64,000 nt of DNA from Tipula vernalis (Eukaryota > Arthropoda > Insecta > Diptera > Tipulidae). Positions 1 to 11,262 of this stretch are shown piece after piece (position 1 is the first letter of the stretch; every line of letters begins with the position of its first letter). A model generated the notes under the pieces. The model saw only the letters and a program-made list of their open reading frames with translations. It was not told where the DNA came from and made no database searches. The stretch covers positions 49,476,333 to 49,540,332 of the forward strand of contig OY282560.1 of assembly GCA_958295665.1 (NCBI GenBank). Reading direction: 5' to 3'. Both the position numbers and the translations under genes were made by a program.

Positions 1-1036
1 TGATAAATCGGTATACTTATTCAATCGAATCATACGGTGCCTTATCATATCTTTAACATAAAAAGCGTAAATATTTCCTGTTTAGAGGGTTCTAACCAGG
101 AATTCTCGGGAAAATAGGACCGATTCCCACGATTATCACCATAAATTCCAGAAATTTTAATTTTTTTTTTCTCAAAATGTATTAAATTTTTTCAATGGTA
201 AGAGACAGTGTTTTGCTGTATGTAAAATAATGTCTAAATTTTCTAAAATGGTTAAGATTCGATTTTGTCAAATAGAAAGCTACATACTATTCAAAACGCA
301 TCTATCAAAGACGCAATAATGCAGTTGTTTTTGAATTAAAAATGACAGCGAGTTTTCGGCAGCGACATTTCGGTGCAATTTCTATAATCATCGTAAGACG
401 GTGCTCAACGGTCCTCAATATTTAAAGTAATGTTTTTCTTACGGTACTGTTAATTGCTTCATCTACCTTTCCGGTTGCTGCTAGATATGAACCGTAACCA
501 TAAATCTGTAGATGAGGCTTCGGCTACATCAATTCCACGACTCGGAATTTGAAGATAAATTGGGTTGGGGGATTCAAGAAATAAAATAAAATGCTTTCGT
601 ATATTTTAATGATTTTAAGAATTTTTAGTTAATTTCCCCGGATTCGCCAGGAAATTAGGAATTTTCGCTACATTTTTTCATTTGGCGGTCTAAATTACAG
701 TTATCGTTAACTCGAGATTAGGATACTTGGTAAATCATAACGAATGGTTTAGACTTAAAAATACACAAACATCTCAATAAAATCAAATGTCACCGTCATG
801 TTAAAACGACTTTACTATTTGTTAGAAATTTTCAAAGCATTAGGTGCTTTACATAATACTTAGTTAATCCAATCGAAAATTATTTTTGTGAACCACCGTC
901 TGTCGGTGGTGAATAGCCTAGAGAAGTATTGAAATGAAAAATAGATAATTTATAGTCAAAAAGTTTCAGGCATAGAGCATAAGTTTCTTAATTGCTAAGC
1001 ACCAAAGTTCTCATTTCATTGACGTCAATTGGTAGT
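1..1036. other. No gene seen; AT-rich sequence
   Basis: No reading frame, RNA gene or recognisable element can be supported here. The stretch is plain AT-rich DNA. By position it may be intron of Cbl or intergenic; the sequence does not decide. Confidence 0.6.
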
Positions 1037-1126
1037 CATTCCAAACAGTATTATGACGTCAATGAAAAGCCATTAGTTAAGTAACACTAATGACTTTTCA
1101 TTGAAGTCATAATACTGTTTGGAATG
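1037..1126. repeat. Inverted repeat, about 40-bp arms
   Basis: The left arm starts CATTCCAAACAGTATTATGA and the right arm ends with its complement TCATAATACTGTTTGGAATG. There are only a few mismatches, and about 8 bases separate the arms. TGACGTCA palindromes lie in and just before the left arm. It could fold as one long hairpin and is probably a small foldback or MITE remnant. No coding potential. Confidence 0.8.
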
Positions 1127-1507
1127 TCCGGCGGAAAAGTTTTGTAAAAACTAGGAATACAACAGAATTAGTGGCTCCTTCAACCATCGGTAACTGTGTA
1201 ATTCAATAAAAAATTAATAAATGAGAATAGATAAACAACACGAATCCCAGAGATTTAGTCGCATAGACCACACCATACAGGATGGTAAAAGGACACATTC
1301 GACTTTCAAGTTTTCAAAGATGATCAGAACCATCGAATATGTGAAAATTCTATAACACTTTTAGCAAAGGATCGAATCATGTTTATCACATACTCGAGAA
1401 TTTTGATAATTTTTGAAAATTCATCAGAACTCAACCCTAAATTATGAAATAACAGATACAGATTTGGAAAGCCTAATGATTCCCCTCTCTACCCTACAGT
1501 TAGTCTA

Positions 1508-1597
1508 CTGGTAAAAACATTTACCAGTCATCGGTAAATTTTGTGATTTTCCAATTACCACTTACCGGTAAAACATTTAAGTTTTTACCGGTAATTT
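1508..1597. repeat. Cluster of (T)TACCGGTAA-like palindromic motifs
   Basis: Variants of TTACCGGTAA / ACTGGTAA / TTACCAG occur six or more times in 90 bp, and again more sparsely near 2357-2415. This is a degenerate short-motif repeat. No function can be assigned. Confidence 0.5.
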
Positions 1598-1619
1598 AAT
1601 ATTAATAAAAAGTTTGCTT

Positions 1620-3260
1620 AAATTGATGACTAAAGCCAACTTCTCGAAAAATCGTGGAAATTATTTTCGGTCTTGAATACATGTCATCTGAAATTTTATG
1701 CAATCTAACCAATAATGGTAAGACCTCTGAAACTTGAGCAACTAAATGCTAAGAACATTTCTAATGTTCTCGAACATAATTCGCGAAGTCTTAAAGAATA
1801 ATGTCCATGTTCCAAGGCATCTTGATAAAATTCGAATAAGTTCGAAAATCGCAAATAACTTCGAAAATATGAAATCATTGGATATTTTAGTCATATGAAA
1901 CTCGAATGATCTCGAACAGTTTAACTAAATTCGAAAAATCTGTAAAGTCTACAACAAAGATTTCGAAAAATTCTAAAAGAAAAAGGCTAAAGCAAGTTGC
2001 CCGCTCAACAAAAGTCATGTAAAACTCAAATAATATTGGAACTCTCAAATAGTTTCGAACAATCGTAAAGTTCGGGTAGCTAAATCTCGAATAATATCAA
2101 ACATTCGAATACACTTGGTAATGTCAAATTTTATCAACCAAATTAGTCATTCAAGCTTTTATAGGTAAAGCATCTCCATTATCACTGTCATTAGGAAAGG
2201 TAGCATCTAAATAAAAAAAGTTTCTATGAATTTATCTGTCATCACGATAAGCAGGGCTTAAAATCAGGGCTCTTTCGAAATCGGGAGAAATCCGCCGAAA
2301 TCAAACAAAAGAAAACACCATCACTGCTACGAAGGAATTTGCTTTTTCCACAATAAAACCGGTAACTTTCGTTTTTGTTTGCCATTTACCAGTAGCCAAA
2401 AAATCCGGTAAATGAAGAACTATGAAATTCGTGTTAAGTATTTAGTGTAAGTAATGCAGTGGCGCGTAGCGCTTTCTGAAAACGCTCTAATATCCTCCGC
2501 GATTAAATATCTCTCAATATCTCTCGATTTCTGGATTTGAATATTCGACTTAAAGGTACCACGGGATTTTGAAGTATTTGATTTTTCGAGGTTTTCAAGC
2601 TTCCTCGAGGTTTCTCGAGATTCGAGTTAGTTTGAATTGAAATACATATAAGCAGAGTGGCATTAACGTTGAGTTAGGTGAAATTTTCGAGATTTAAAGT
2701 TTTGAGATTTTTGTGTTTTTCTAGAAATTTAGGTTTGAATAGGTTTAAGTTGCTTGGTGTCTAACTTGTCCGAAATTGTCAACATTGCTCAACATTTTCG
2801 AGATTATTTAACGTTTTCCAGTTGTTTTTGCGAAAAAAGAGAGCTTTTGAAAATTATTCGGGTTTATTCCAGTTTTTCGCTTTTACTTGATATGATCAAG
2901 ATGTATGGAATTTCAAGAAGTTACAGAATTAATTATTAATTCAATAGTGATTTTAATTCTATTATTACAAATTTTATAGACCTTACATTATTCGAGATTT
3001 TCGATATTATTCGAGTTTAGGTTGTAGTTGAATTACGAGTAAGCATACCATTCAATAAAATTATCTTATAGAAAAGAGATTCTCGAAATTCAACATTTTT
3101 AAATTCATCTAGATTTCCAAATTTAAATAGCTTTGTGTAGAGCTATTCGAACTTATCGTCATTATCATATTTTTGCGACTATTTAAAGTTTTGCGAAGAA
3201 TGCATAATATTTTTGAGATTATTCGAGATTTAACATATTTGTTGTTTACTCGTGGACTAA
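1620..3260. repeat. TTCGA/TCGAA-rich degenerate repeat region in two opposed halves
   Basis: The left half (about 1620-2120) is crowded with the CTCGAATAATCTCGAA type of word. The right half (about 2520-3250) carries the complementary type, TTCGAGATTATTCGAG. The whole therefore reads as a decayed inverted or palindromic satellite-like array. No period is exact. The short reading frames inside are composition artefacts. Confidence 0.5.
2144..2249 (+). repeat. Dispersed repeat, copy A
   Basis: It begins TAGTCATTCAAGCTTTTAT and ends near TCTGTCATCACGATAA. A second copy in the same orientation lies at 7588-7719, with point differences and about 30 extra bases. The pair is a fragment of an unidentified dispersed element. 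Confidence 0.75.
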
Positions 3261-3347
3261 TATCACCAAAAAAAATGTTTATATAATAAAACACAATTTT
3301 TCGGTTTTGTCACTTTCTTTAACGTGATATTTATTTTATTTGTAAAT

Positions 3348-3385
3348 GAAATTACGATCGTTTCGGATGTTACTCCTTTATCAAA
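3348..3385 (-). ncRNA. Degenerate hammerhead-ribozyme-like motif of the Penelope end
   Basis: Read on the - strand there is TTGATAA, a three-pair stem GGA/TCC with a six-base loop, then CCGAAACGATCGTAAT. This matches the layout of the minimal hammerhead ribozymes known from Penelope-like elements (box CUGAUGA, stem II, box GAAA). Box 1 departs at two core positions, including the general-base G (changed to A), so this copy is probably inactive. The call rests on motif order only. Confidence 0.4.
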
Positions 3386-3469
3386 TTTCTAACAAACATT
3401 AACTAAAATTATGCTAAAAAACTGCTTTTATACCATATTATGAATTTTAATTTTTTGTGTGCCTTTTGA

Positions 3470-4159
3470 ATGTTCTTTCTCCCTTATTTTGTTTTTCTTC
3501 TTAAAGGGGTGGTACCGCCCTTAAAAATAGTTCCCGCATTTATTAGTGTAAGAATTAATAGTAAAACTAGTGCAGCAGTGAAAGCGAAACACAAAGCAGA
3601 ACATACGTGGTTAAGCGAAACAATTAAAAATATATATAAAAGAGTAAGTGTTCTAACATCTAAGGTATACTATTCTCAATTATTATTATCAAACACCGTA
3701 CATAGACTAGAGTACGAAAATATTTTACAAAAGATTGAAAACATGACGGAGAAAGTACTTAGGGAAAGACGACGGAATATTAAGAAAAAACTACATAAAC
3801 TTATTGTACAACGGAGATCAGCACAACAAATAACAGTTCAAAATAACGAACAAATACAGATAAATCATGAATTCTACCATAGAGTACATAATATGACGGA
3901 CATCACTTTTAATAATCAGGAACAAATATTACTGGAGAAAGGACTTAAATTTAATGTTGCTCCGCCCAACAATTCAACACAAACAACACGACAACTACTC
4001 GATATTGAAAACGCAATAAGACGAACAAACGAACAACATCAGGATGACATACGGACACTTATTGCAATTGATATACGCAAAAACAAGCCAACTACAAACC
4101 AAAACATCCACAAAATCGAACGACAAACAATGAAAGACATCAATGTTATTAGAGAATGA
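3470..4159 (+). pseudogene. Penelope-like element: N-terminal part of RT protein
   Basis: The frame of 229 codons is Lys/Asn/Gln-rich and continues the Penelope protein upstream of the RT core. It stops at 4159. The coding sense goes on in another frame with the words ALITKADKGNTLVIM, then shifts again before 4213. At least two indels therefore break this join. The N-terminus of these proteins is poorly conserved, and the listed start is only the first in-frame methionine. Confidence 0.7.
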
Positions 4160-4212
4160 CGCTCTAATAACAAAAGCCGATAAAGGGAATACACTCGTTA
4201 TAATGAAAACAA

Positions 4213-5070
4213 ATGACTATAACTCGAAGATTGATGACTATCGAAAACAATAACATAGTTGAACTCCTAGAAGACCCAACAAACAAATATCACAAGACGA
4301 TCAATAAATTGGTTAACAACTGTTCTATGTTGTTTAACACAGGACAAAAAAGACGACTTAAAACCATAAAACCAACGGCACCTAAAATCAGAGCACTATC
4401 AAAAACTCACAAACCAGAAATGATCATGAGACCAATCGTAGACTTCACAACACCAGCGTACAAAGTTGCTAAAGAAATTAATTATTTTCTCGGCAAAAAT
4501 ATACAATTACAGAACGATCTTTCAATCAGGAATGACATTGAACTAATCAACAAAATAGAATCAATAGATATACCACCTACAGCGAAACTGGCGTCATTCG
4601 ACATAACCAATACGTATACAAATATACCAACTCAAGAGACAATTCAAATAACCAAGGAACTCTTACAGAAAAATGGAATCAGGAAAGAAAAAATTGACGA
4701 AATTATCACTCTAATCAAAGCAGTTACAGAACAAAACTATTTTCAACACAACAACAAATTCTATTCACAGACTGATGGACTTCCAATGGGGAATCCTCTA
4801 TCAGGAACCTTAGCTAACATATACATGAATCACTTTGAAAATCAGCATATATTAACAGAATCGAACAACAAAAACCAAATAATCAGGTACTGGCACCGAT
4901 ACGTGGACGATATCCTAATACTATTTAACGGCACAATGAGACAACTCAGCAATCTTCACAAGAACATAAACAACAAACATCTGAACATAAAATTTACTCT
5001 AGAATCAGAGACGACCAAAGCATACATTCAAAATATACAGAAAAGCCACGCAAACGGATTACGCCATTGA
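4213..5070 (+). pseudogene. Penelope-like element: reverse transcriptase core
   Basis: The 285-codon stretch carries the RT motifs in order: ALSKTHKP with RPIVD (fingers), LASFDITNTYTNIP (motif A with the catalytic Asp), GLPMGNPLSGTLANIYM (motif B) and YVDDIL (motif C with the two catalytic Asp). It makes cDNA from the element RNA in active relatives. The frame is lost at about 5040-5100, where the text resumes in the next segment. Confidence 0.85.
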
Positions 5071-5102
5071 CAAATCATCTAACCACCCAAGCATAACATA
5101 AG

Positions 5103-5828
5103 ATGGCAACGTTCAACTTTTTAATAAACAGACTAAACACGATCCCGACGAACAATCAGGACGATATGGAAGAACCAAAAATCATTAAACACATAGCAAT
5201 AAAAAACGGTTATAACACGGACTTAATTGACAAAATGAACAATAGGTACATTTGGAAGAAACAACAGAATATGATGACCACGTTAAGCAAGCAAAATGAA
5301 GAAACAGAGAAATATATCACCATAGAGTACAATAATAACATCAACAAGAATATAACGAAGGTTTTTAAAAAACACGGATACACAATGGCATTTAAAACAA
5401 ACAACAAATTAGGGAATCGACTCAAACAACGTAACATAAATACACCAACAGACACCGGAATCTATAAGAATACATGTAATGACTGCCCCAAATTCTACAT
5501 CGGACAAACTGGTCGAAGTTTTCAAGTTAGGTTTACAGAATATATAAAAGAAATCGAAAAACCAAAAATCGACTCGAAATATGCACACTTGCCTACAGAA
5601 AAACATAATTACACTGACATCAACACAAACTCACAGGTATTACACAGAATACGAAAAGGGTTACTAATGAACAGATTAGAAGAACTGGAAATATACAAGG
5701 AACGATATAATCCATTTTTACTAAACGAGAAAGAGACCCAAACAACATCATTTGCTCATATGTTATATACATCATTTGCTCATATGTTATGTACTTGCAT
5801 GCCCTATTGCTTATTTTGCTCTATTTAA
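5103..5828 (+). pseudogene. Penelope-like element: thumb region and GIY-YIG endonuclease
   Basis: The first about 100 residues follow the RT. Then comes the GIY-YIG nuclease: TGIYKNTCNDCPKFYIGQTG, with the GIY and YIG halves and the CX2C pair, then an Arg-containing helix (VRFTEY). The segment ends with the usual NPFLLNEKETQT tail. In this class the nuclease nicks the target DNA for priming. The last codons are expanded by a 24-bp tandem duplication at 5746-5793. Confidence 0.85.
5746..5793 (+). repeat. 24-bp tandem duplication in the Penelope C-terminus
   Basis: Two adjacent copies of CATCATTTGCTCATATGTTA plus four more bases differ at one site. Being a multiple of three, the duplication keeps frame and repeats the peptide TSFAHML. 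Confidence 0.85.
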
Positions 5829-5900
5829 ACAACGGATTAAGTTTTTACATTGAGTAATGTGAAGTTTCTAAATAAAACGAAAAATTTAAGTTACTCAAAA

Positions 5901-7587
5901 GTTTGGTAGTTACGTAGAACGTACCCACAAAGAAAATTGAAGTTAAACAAAAATGCTTTTCATTTCAAAGTTGTGAATATATACCCAAACAAATTTTTTT
6001 GGCTCCGTGTACCTAAGCTTCAATTTTTAAAGCGAGTTTTGACAAGCCAAAAACTTAGCAACATTGTTATTGTTAACCATTTCAAAAAAAATCGCAAAAT
6101 TGGAAAAAGCAATGGAGCTCTAAATTGTTTGCGCTACGGAATGACTAGAATGGACAAAATTGGTCGTGTTCAAATTACTAATATTCGATATGGAATTATT
6201 TATAAACAACGCCGTTTTTATTGTGCAATAATATAAAAGGCAACTGTAATATAAAAATCGCCCACACTGCCATCACATCAGAAACGTAATTAATGAATAC
6301 ACAAATTCACCTTTTTCATCAATAAATGAGTTTTTAATACATAAACTAAACAAGTCAGTAGGTATTATTATATTGGATACGTCATCTCTCAATCTCTCGT
6401 ATATAAAAATAAATAATCTTGAATTGCACATCGTGAATGTGTTTAATATTTTTATTTATAACATTAAAAGTTCAAGGATCGCCAATCCAATTTACACGAA
6501 TTTATTGAATACGGAAGTAATTTGGAAATCTGTATCTCTTAAAATAATACAGTGAAATCGATTATTTAGTACGTAGTAAATAAACCCGGACTCGCCCAAT
6601 TTTTAACAAAAAATTTTATTGTATGGCGTTTACATATATTTACATCTCTAAATCCACCTTTGTCATATTGATTATCGATTTCAATATTATACATTTCAAA
6701 ACAATAGGTTTGATCAAAGCAAATTGTCAACCCAACGTACATACGTATATATGTATATATGGTATACAGAAAAAAGTCAAACACACACGCAACTTAATTA
6801 ATTATATAACTTTGTACAATAACTTTAAATAGTTTTGTTAGTTTTCTTATAAGACGCCAACGGTTAATGTAAATTATACTATAAATAAAACACAAAGTTG
6901 ATTATTTTCTTGTCGATAGTTTATAATTTATCGACTCGTGATATGCAACTTTATAATGAAGCACAGTCCTCAACTTGTTAAACAAACCGTTGTTAAATGG
7001 TGGAATCGCGGAGAGAATGTTGTATATTTACGATGTTTGTTTGTTTGTATATATGTGTACGTCTATAAACAGTCTCTTTTGCCCGTTGGCATGAATATTA
7101 ATTAGCCTCTCGATTAGAAGTTGAAGTTTTTATTATTAAAAACGAATATGTAAATCTTGGTTTGATTATTATTAATCAATCAATATTTATAATAGTTTTT
7201 AATAACTATCAAAAAACACTTTAAAATGTTTGTAATGCTGTTAAAAAACATTAATTCGCGATCTGACGCAAGTTATTCATAATGTTTGATAATTTTTATC
7301 TATGGATTTAGGGCATAATTTTACGTTTAGAAATTTAAAGGGCTTATGTTCATATTCATAATAATGGTATACAATGGATTTATGTACTGCTCATCTCGTC
7401 CTCTTGAGAACATTGATTTTCTTATTTATTGTGTGAAATTGGTGTAAACTATTTATTAATTGCTCTGTTCCATTATAGCGATGATTTAATGCATTCCCAG
7501 AACCATAGAGATAATTTAAACCGCCATAGTTAATTTTATCACTTTATTCAGAACAGTTATCGCTCAAACAGATAATTATCATCTAAA
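5901..7587. other. No gene seen
   Basis: Only short frames without recognisable domains occur, including a 99-codon frame at 5937-6236 that matches nothing known to me. Composition is AT-rich throughout. A run of alternating TA/CA near 6741-6765 is a short simple repeat. Confidence 0.55.
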
Positions 7588-7719
7588 TAGTCATTCAAGC
7601 TTTTATACTAAAATAACTCCATTATCTCTGTTATTATGAAAAACAGGACCTAAATAAAATTAGTAAAAATTGCGTGGTCTGATAGAATGTTTCTTTGAAT
7701 TTACCTGTCATCACAATGA
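7588..7719 (+). repeat. Dispersed repeat, copy B
   Basis: Second copy of the repeat at 2144-2249. It starts with the same TAGTCATTCAAGCTTTTAT and ends CTGTCATCACAATGAA. It carries about 30 extra bases in the middle relative to copy A. Confidence 0.75.
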
Positions 7720-8222
7720 AAATGGCGTACATAAGTCACATATGCAAATATTTTGAGATATTAAATCGTTTGCATTACAATGTTCCTAAAAACGTGTATG
7801 CTTACTTTTTAAAATTTTGCTTTTATTTGTTATCTCGATAACTTGGAAGTTTTTCTCAGTAAGCATAATATCGCACTGAGAAAGTGACTTAAGCCACTTA
7901 ACTATAGGCATAACTAGGAATGCGTGTGAAAACAGGAATTAGGTGTTCCTTTGATGCAAAAAATCAATTTTTTGTTTTGTTATCCAGAATAATATTCAGA
8001 AATCTCGCTTTTTTAAAGAAAACACCTAAATCTCTTAAACAATAAGATTTTATGTTAAAAACGATTCTTGAAATTACGAATGGAGCGCTTATTTTCATGG
8101 TTATTTTAAGGAAAATGACTTAATACACCTAAACCTGGTCACAATTGCATAGCAAACAACAAAAGATAAAAGTAATTCCGTTATTTTTCATTGTTTTATA
8201 TGCTAATAAACGAGTGCATGTA
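7720..8222. other. No gene seen
   Basis: AT-rich DNA with no frame, RNA or repeat that I can support. Confidence 0.55.
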
Positions 8223-8357
8223 AACCTGTTTTTACACGGTTCTTTTTACACTATGTTTTTTACACGGTAAAAATATATCTACCGTGTTAAAACCGTTTTT
8301 ACACGGTTCTTTTTACACGATGTTTTTTACACGGTAAAAATATATCTACCGTGTTAA
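8223..8357 (+). repeat. Two-copy tandem repeat, 67-68 bp unit with internal palindrome
   Basis: Copies at 8223-8290 and 8291-8357 differ by only a few bases. Each holds ACACGGTA and its complement TACCGTGT about 10 bases apart, so each unit can form its own hairpin. It may be a young duplication or a fragment of a larger satellite. Confidence 0.85.
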
Positions 8358-9204
8358 AACTAGACAATAGCTTAAAATCTCGCTTAAACCGAGTAAGCAT
8401 TGGCTATTTTACCACTGAACAATAACACGCCGGTTATACTCAAAGATGTCTTTGAACTTGCAACATGAGAAATAATGAACATACGCAGAACGGTAATTTG
8501 ACCATTAGTTGACTCTGGATGTACCTAAAAATAAAGTAGACCAGCAATCCGAAGGATGAAATTTTTTTAAGTTTTCAAATGAACTAAAAAAGTTTGATTT
8601 CTTGTTTCAATTTTCCAACAAGCAACCAATACGGATGGAAAACAAACTCATAGTTAAAAGTTCAGGCTGTGACAAGTCACCCACCCACACCTGACCTATT
8701 ACACCGAAATCTTCAGAGTACTGAATGGACAATTCATGTTACTGTCACTACCATTATATCGATTCAGTCCTCGGTGTGTAGGTTGAGACAAGCCACAAAT
8801 AAACCGAGTAATCCTTGGACTGCAAGTTTCTTCAACATGAACTTGACCCATCATATATTTGGCCACGCTTAGCCGCAGCCATATTCATCTTAACAAACTC
8901 CTTGTCCATCAAATTCATTAAAAAACTTCTGTAAAACAACAACAAAAAATATGAATAAATATGGATCGGATTAGTTCTTTAGGTAGTTACTCTAAACATA
9001 CAGTAAATATTAAATAGTACAAAATAAAGTTTGGAAATTGAGCTTTAGGTTTTGGGGTGACTCGTACCATATAAAATATTACAAGCAAAACCAGCCGGTG
9101 TGAAGAAAAATATGAATTTCACTCGAATCTCTTATGCTAAATAATTGAAAATGTTGAGCTAAATATAAATGGTTCACTCTTTGTAAATTTGTTAGCCCAC
9201 CTAA
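8358..9204. other. No gene seen
   Basis: There is no supported gene or repeat. A 67-codon frame at 8669-8872 lacks any known motif and is probably chance. Confidence 0.5.
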
Positions 9205-9229
9205 ATATTTCGACTTCCTCGGCACGATT

Positions 9230-9679
9230 GTGGACGTAATGCAGAATGCGCTTATAATCGTTACGAAATGGGCTGGCAAATGTGGACTTGGTATTAACGC
9301 GTCCAAGACAGAGCTGGTACTCTTCACTAAGAAATACAAAATCCCGGTAGTTGTCCCTCCTACCTTAAATGGCACGAGACTTGCTTTTACTGATAGTGCT
9401 AGATATATGGGCATTATCTTGGACAGTAAGCTTAGTTGGAGGCCCAATATGTTGGAGAGAATAAACAAAGCTACTATAGCTTTGTACTCCTGTAGGAACG
9501 CCATTGGTCATAGATGGGGTCTGAAGCCGGAGCTGGTACACTGGCTCTACACCGCTGTAGTGAGACCTGTACTCATGTACGGGGTGGGTGTTTGGTGGCC
9601 AGCTCTGGACAAGGTAACTTATAAAAGTGGATTGAGAGGGTGCAAAAAACGGCCTGTATGCTGGTTAGCGGGGCCTTGA
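9230..9679 (+). pseudogene. LINE reverse transcriptase, C-terminal part
   Basis: The frame starts after the catalytic YxDD box. It shows the post-palm sequence GLGINASKTELVLFTKKY, then ARYMGIILDSKLSW and VVRPVLMYGVGVWWPA, which are typical of RNase H-bearing LINEs of the I/LOA/R1 group. It ends in a frameshift near 9640-9680. Without the catalytic palm it cannot be active. Confidence 0.8.
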
Positions 9680-9788
9680 GGTCGACACCGACAAGTGCCT
9701 TAGAGGTTATGTTGCACCTTCTTCCGGTCGACATTTTTGGTAAACAGATGGCGGCAAATACGGCACACACTCTACTATCGTTAGATCG

Positions 9789-10409
9789 TTGAAGGATGAG
9801 CTGGCGAATCTCGACTACATTAAACCTACTCTACGCTTCGATAAGCGGTTTCGGACCTCCTTCCCTTCAAGGGAATCCTGGAGGGATATACCGTTATCGG
9901 AAATCGAAGCGTTACAATTCTTCACAGATGCCTCCAAGCTAGACGGCAAAGTGGGAGCTGGAGTATTCTGTGACAAATTAAATGTAAACATTTCTATTCG
10001 TCTCCCTGATTACTGCAGCGTGTACCAAGCTGAGGTCGTAGCGATTGGGGAGGTCATGACGTGGTTGAAGCATAATGTGTTATCCTCAGACGATATCACA
10101 ATATATGTGGACAGTCAAGCGGCGATCCGGTTGTTAGAATCGGTGTCTTTGGCGTCACGGATGGCGTTGAGTTGTCACTCATCTCTAAATGAGATGGGTG
10201 AGCATTTCAATATCCAGGTAATTTGGGTCCCAGGTCACTCGGGCGTCATGGGGAACTGCAGGGCAGATGAACTTGCTAGGCATGGTACGACTCTCCAGCT
10301 GCAACCGGAAAGGGCAAGTCTGGGGACGCCTATCACAGCGCTGAGACGCACTTGGGAAGCAGGCGCTATCCTCAGCGGGGGAAAGGTGGTCGAACACCCT
10401 CACATGTAG
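9789..10409 (+). pseudogene. LINE RNase H domain
   Basis: The RNase HI-type fold is recognisable: FFTDASKLDGKVGAGVF (first catalytic Asp), YQAEVVAIGE (catalytic Glu), IYVDSQAAI (Asp) and WVPGHSGVMGNCRADELA (terminal His and Asp). All active-site residues appear present. In the intact element this domain removes RNA from RNA:DNA hybrids. The frame breaks at 10409 before the C-terminal tail. Confidence 0.85.
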
Positions 10410-10440
10410 AGTTGCAAGACAAGTTTGGCCAAAGCTGTAC

Positions 10441-10752
10441 TTGGGGCGCACTAGCGCATTAATATCCTTACGCAGACGTGAATTAAGAACGGTCGTAGGA
10501 ATTCTCACGGGACACTGCCTTTTTGGAGAACATGCAAGAAGGCTGGGTCTTGGGGCTAATGACTTCTGCAGAAGCTGCTTGGACGAAGAGGAGGAAAAGA
10601 CGTTGGTCCACTTCCTTTGCTCGTGTGCAGCATTGGCTCTCAGAAGGCACAAACACTTAGGTAAGTTCAGGATGGACTGCCTCTCGGATCTCGAAAACAG
10701 TAAAGTGCGAGACGTCTTACACTACATAAGTAGCTCGAAATGGTTCCAATAG
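10441..10752 (+). pseudogene. LINE ORF2 C-terminal Cys-rich tail
   Basis: It carries VVGILTGHCLFGEHARRLG and then CRSCLDEEEEKTLVHFLCSC, the Cys/His cluster commonly found at the ORF2 C-terminus of RNase H LINEs. It lies in a different frame from the RNase H segment. It ends at 10752, about 75 bases before the AACCT run. Confidence 0.75.
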
Positions 10753-10825
10753 GGGTAAAAGGGGATACATCCTGTGGTATCACAATGGACCGTCACCGGA
10801 CTAAGTGTGCGTAAGCAGCCACTTC

Positions 10826-10845
10826 AACCTAACCTAACCTAACCT
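10826..10845 (+). repeat. (AACCT)4, complement of the insect telomere unit TTAGG
   Basis: Four perfect AACCT units end the LINE 3' UTR and abut the truncated gypsy integrase. On the - strand they read as TTAGG repeats. It is most simply the LINE's own 3' tail. A telomeric target is the alternative. Confidence 0.85.
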
Positions 10846-11262
10846 AGTACAAGGGATGCTTTCAATCCCCAAAATTAATTGTAGTGATCGAATGGTCTGA
10901 ACTGCGGTGGTACTCCTCATTCTTGTAATGTAAGGAAATTTTGAATAAGCGTCGATGCAAATGAGCCACATATTATCGATGAATGGACCAGCAAAATCTA
11001 AATGAAACCGTTTCCAAGGCCTCGCTGGAGCAGGCCAAGCTGCAAATTCCCTCTTTGGGTCAGCCTGTGAACCTTGGCAAACCTCGCAATGCACTGACAG
11101 CTTTTCTATGTCTCCGTCTATATTTGGCCACCAACAGTAACGTCTTGCCATTTGTTTCGTTCGAACTGTACCCCAATGGCATTCATGCAGAATGTTGAGC
11201 ACCTTTGCCCGGAGTTGTGTTGGGATAACCACTCCAACCACTTGGCCAAGAACATTGTACAT
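10846..11262 (-). pseudogene. Gypsy integrase, N-terminal half
   Basis: It shows the H2C2 zinc finger (HECHWGTVRTKQMARRYCWW followed by CEVCQG) and then the start of the catalytic core, FHLDFAGPF, with the first catalytic Asp. Coding sense is lost after IESIPCT at the junction with the LINE tail. The second Asp and the Glu are therefore missing. Confidence 0.85.

Larger units (their letters stand above)
3290..5900 (+). mobile_element. Penelope-like retroelement (RT + GIY-YIG), frameshifted
   Basis: This Penelope-like element is coded on the + strand. The protein order is N-terminal region, reverse transcriptase and C-terminal GIY-YIG endonuclease, which is specific to this class. The coding region is split over three frames near 4160-4213 and 5070-5103, so the copy cannot make the full protein. 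Upstream of the coding part, 3290-3500 looks like an inverted partial copy of a Penelope end, including a hammerhead-like motif on the - strand. Inverted partial end copies are common in this class. Exact ends and target duplication were not resolved. Confidence 0.85.
9205..10848 (+). mobile_element. 5'-truncated LINE (I-superfamily type, with RNase H)
   Basis: This is the 3' third of a non-LTR retrotransposon on the + strand. It runs from the end of the RT palm through the thumb and RNase H to a C-terminal zinc-finger-like tail, then a 3' UTR and a terminal run of four AACCT units. The RT YxDD motif and everything 5' of it are missing, as expected for incomplete target-primed reverse transcription. 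Its RT wording resembles the LINE at 17588-22491. No target duplication was found, so the left boundary is approximate. Confidence 0.8.

Noticed and set aside
5937..6236. 99-codon + strand frame after the Penelope element
   Set aside because: Basic and AT-driven composition, no known motif, no second copy to support it. Chance cannot be excluded, so it is not listed as a gene.
8669..8872. 67-codon + strand frame
   Set aside because: No domain, no signal, no neighbouring structure supporting a gene.
10826..10845. True interstitial telomere array
   Set aside because: Only four units, placed exactly at a LINE 3' end; a LINE tail explains it better. Kept as a finding, not as a telomere call.
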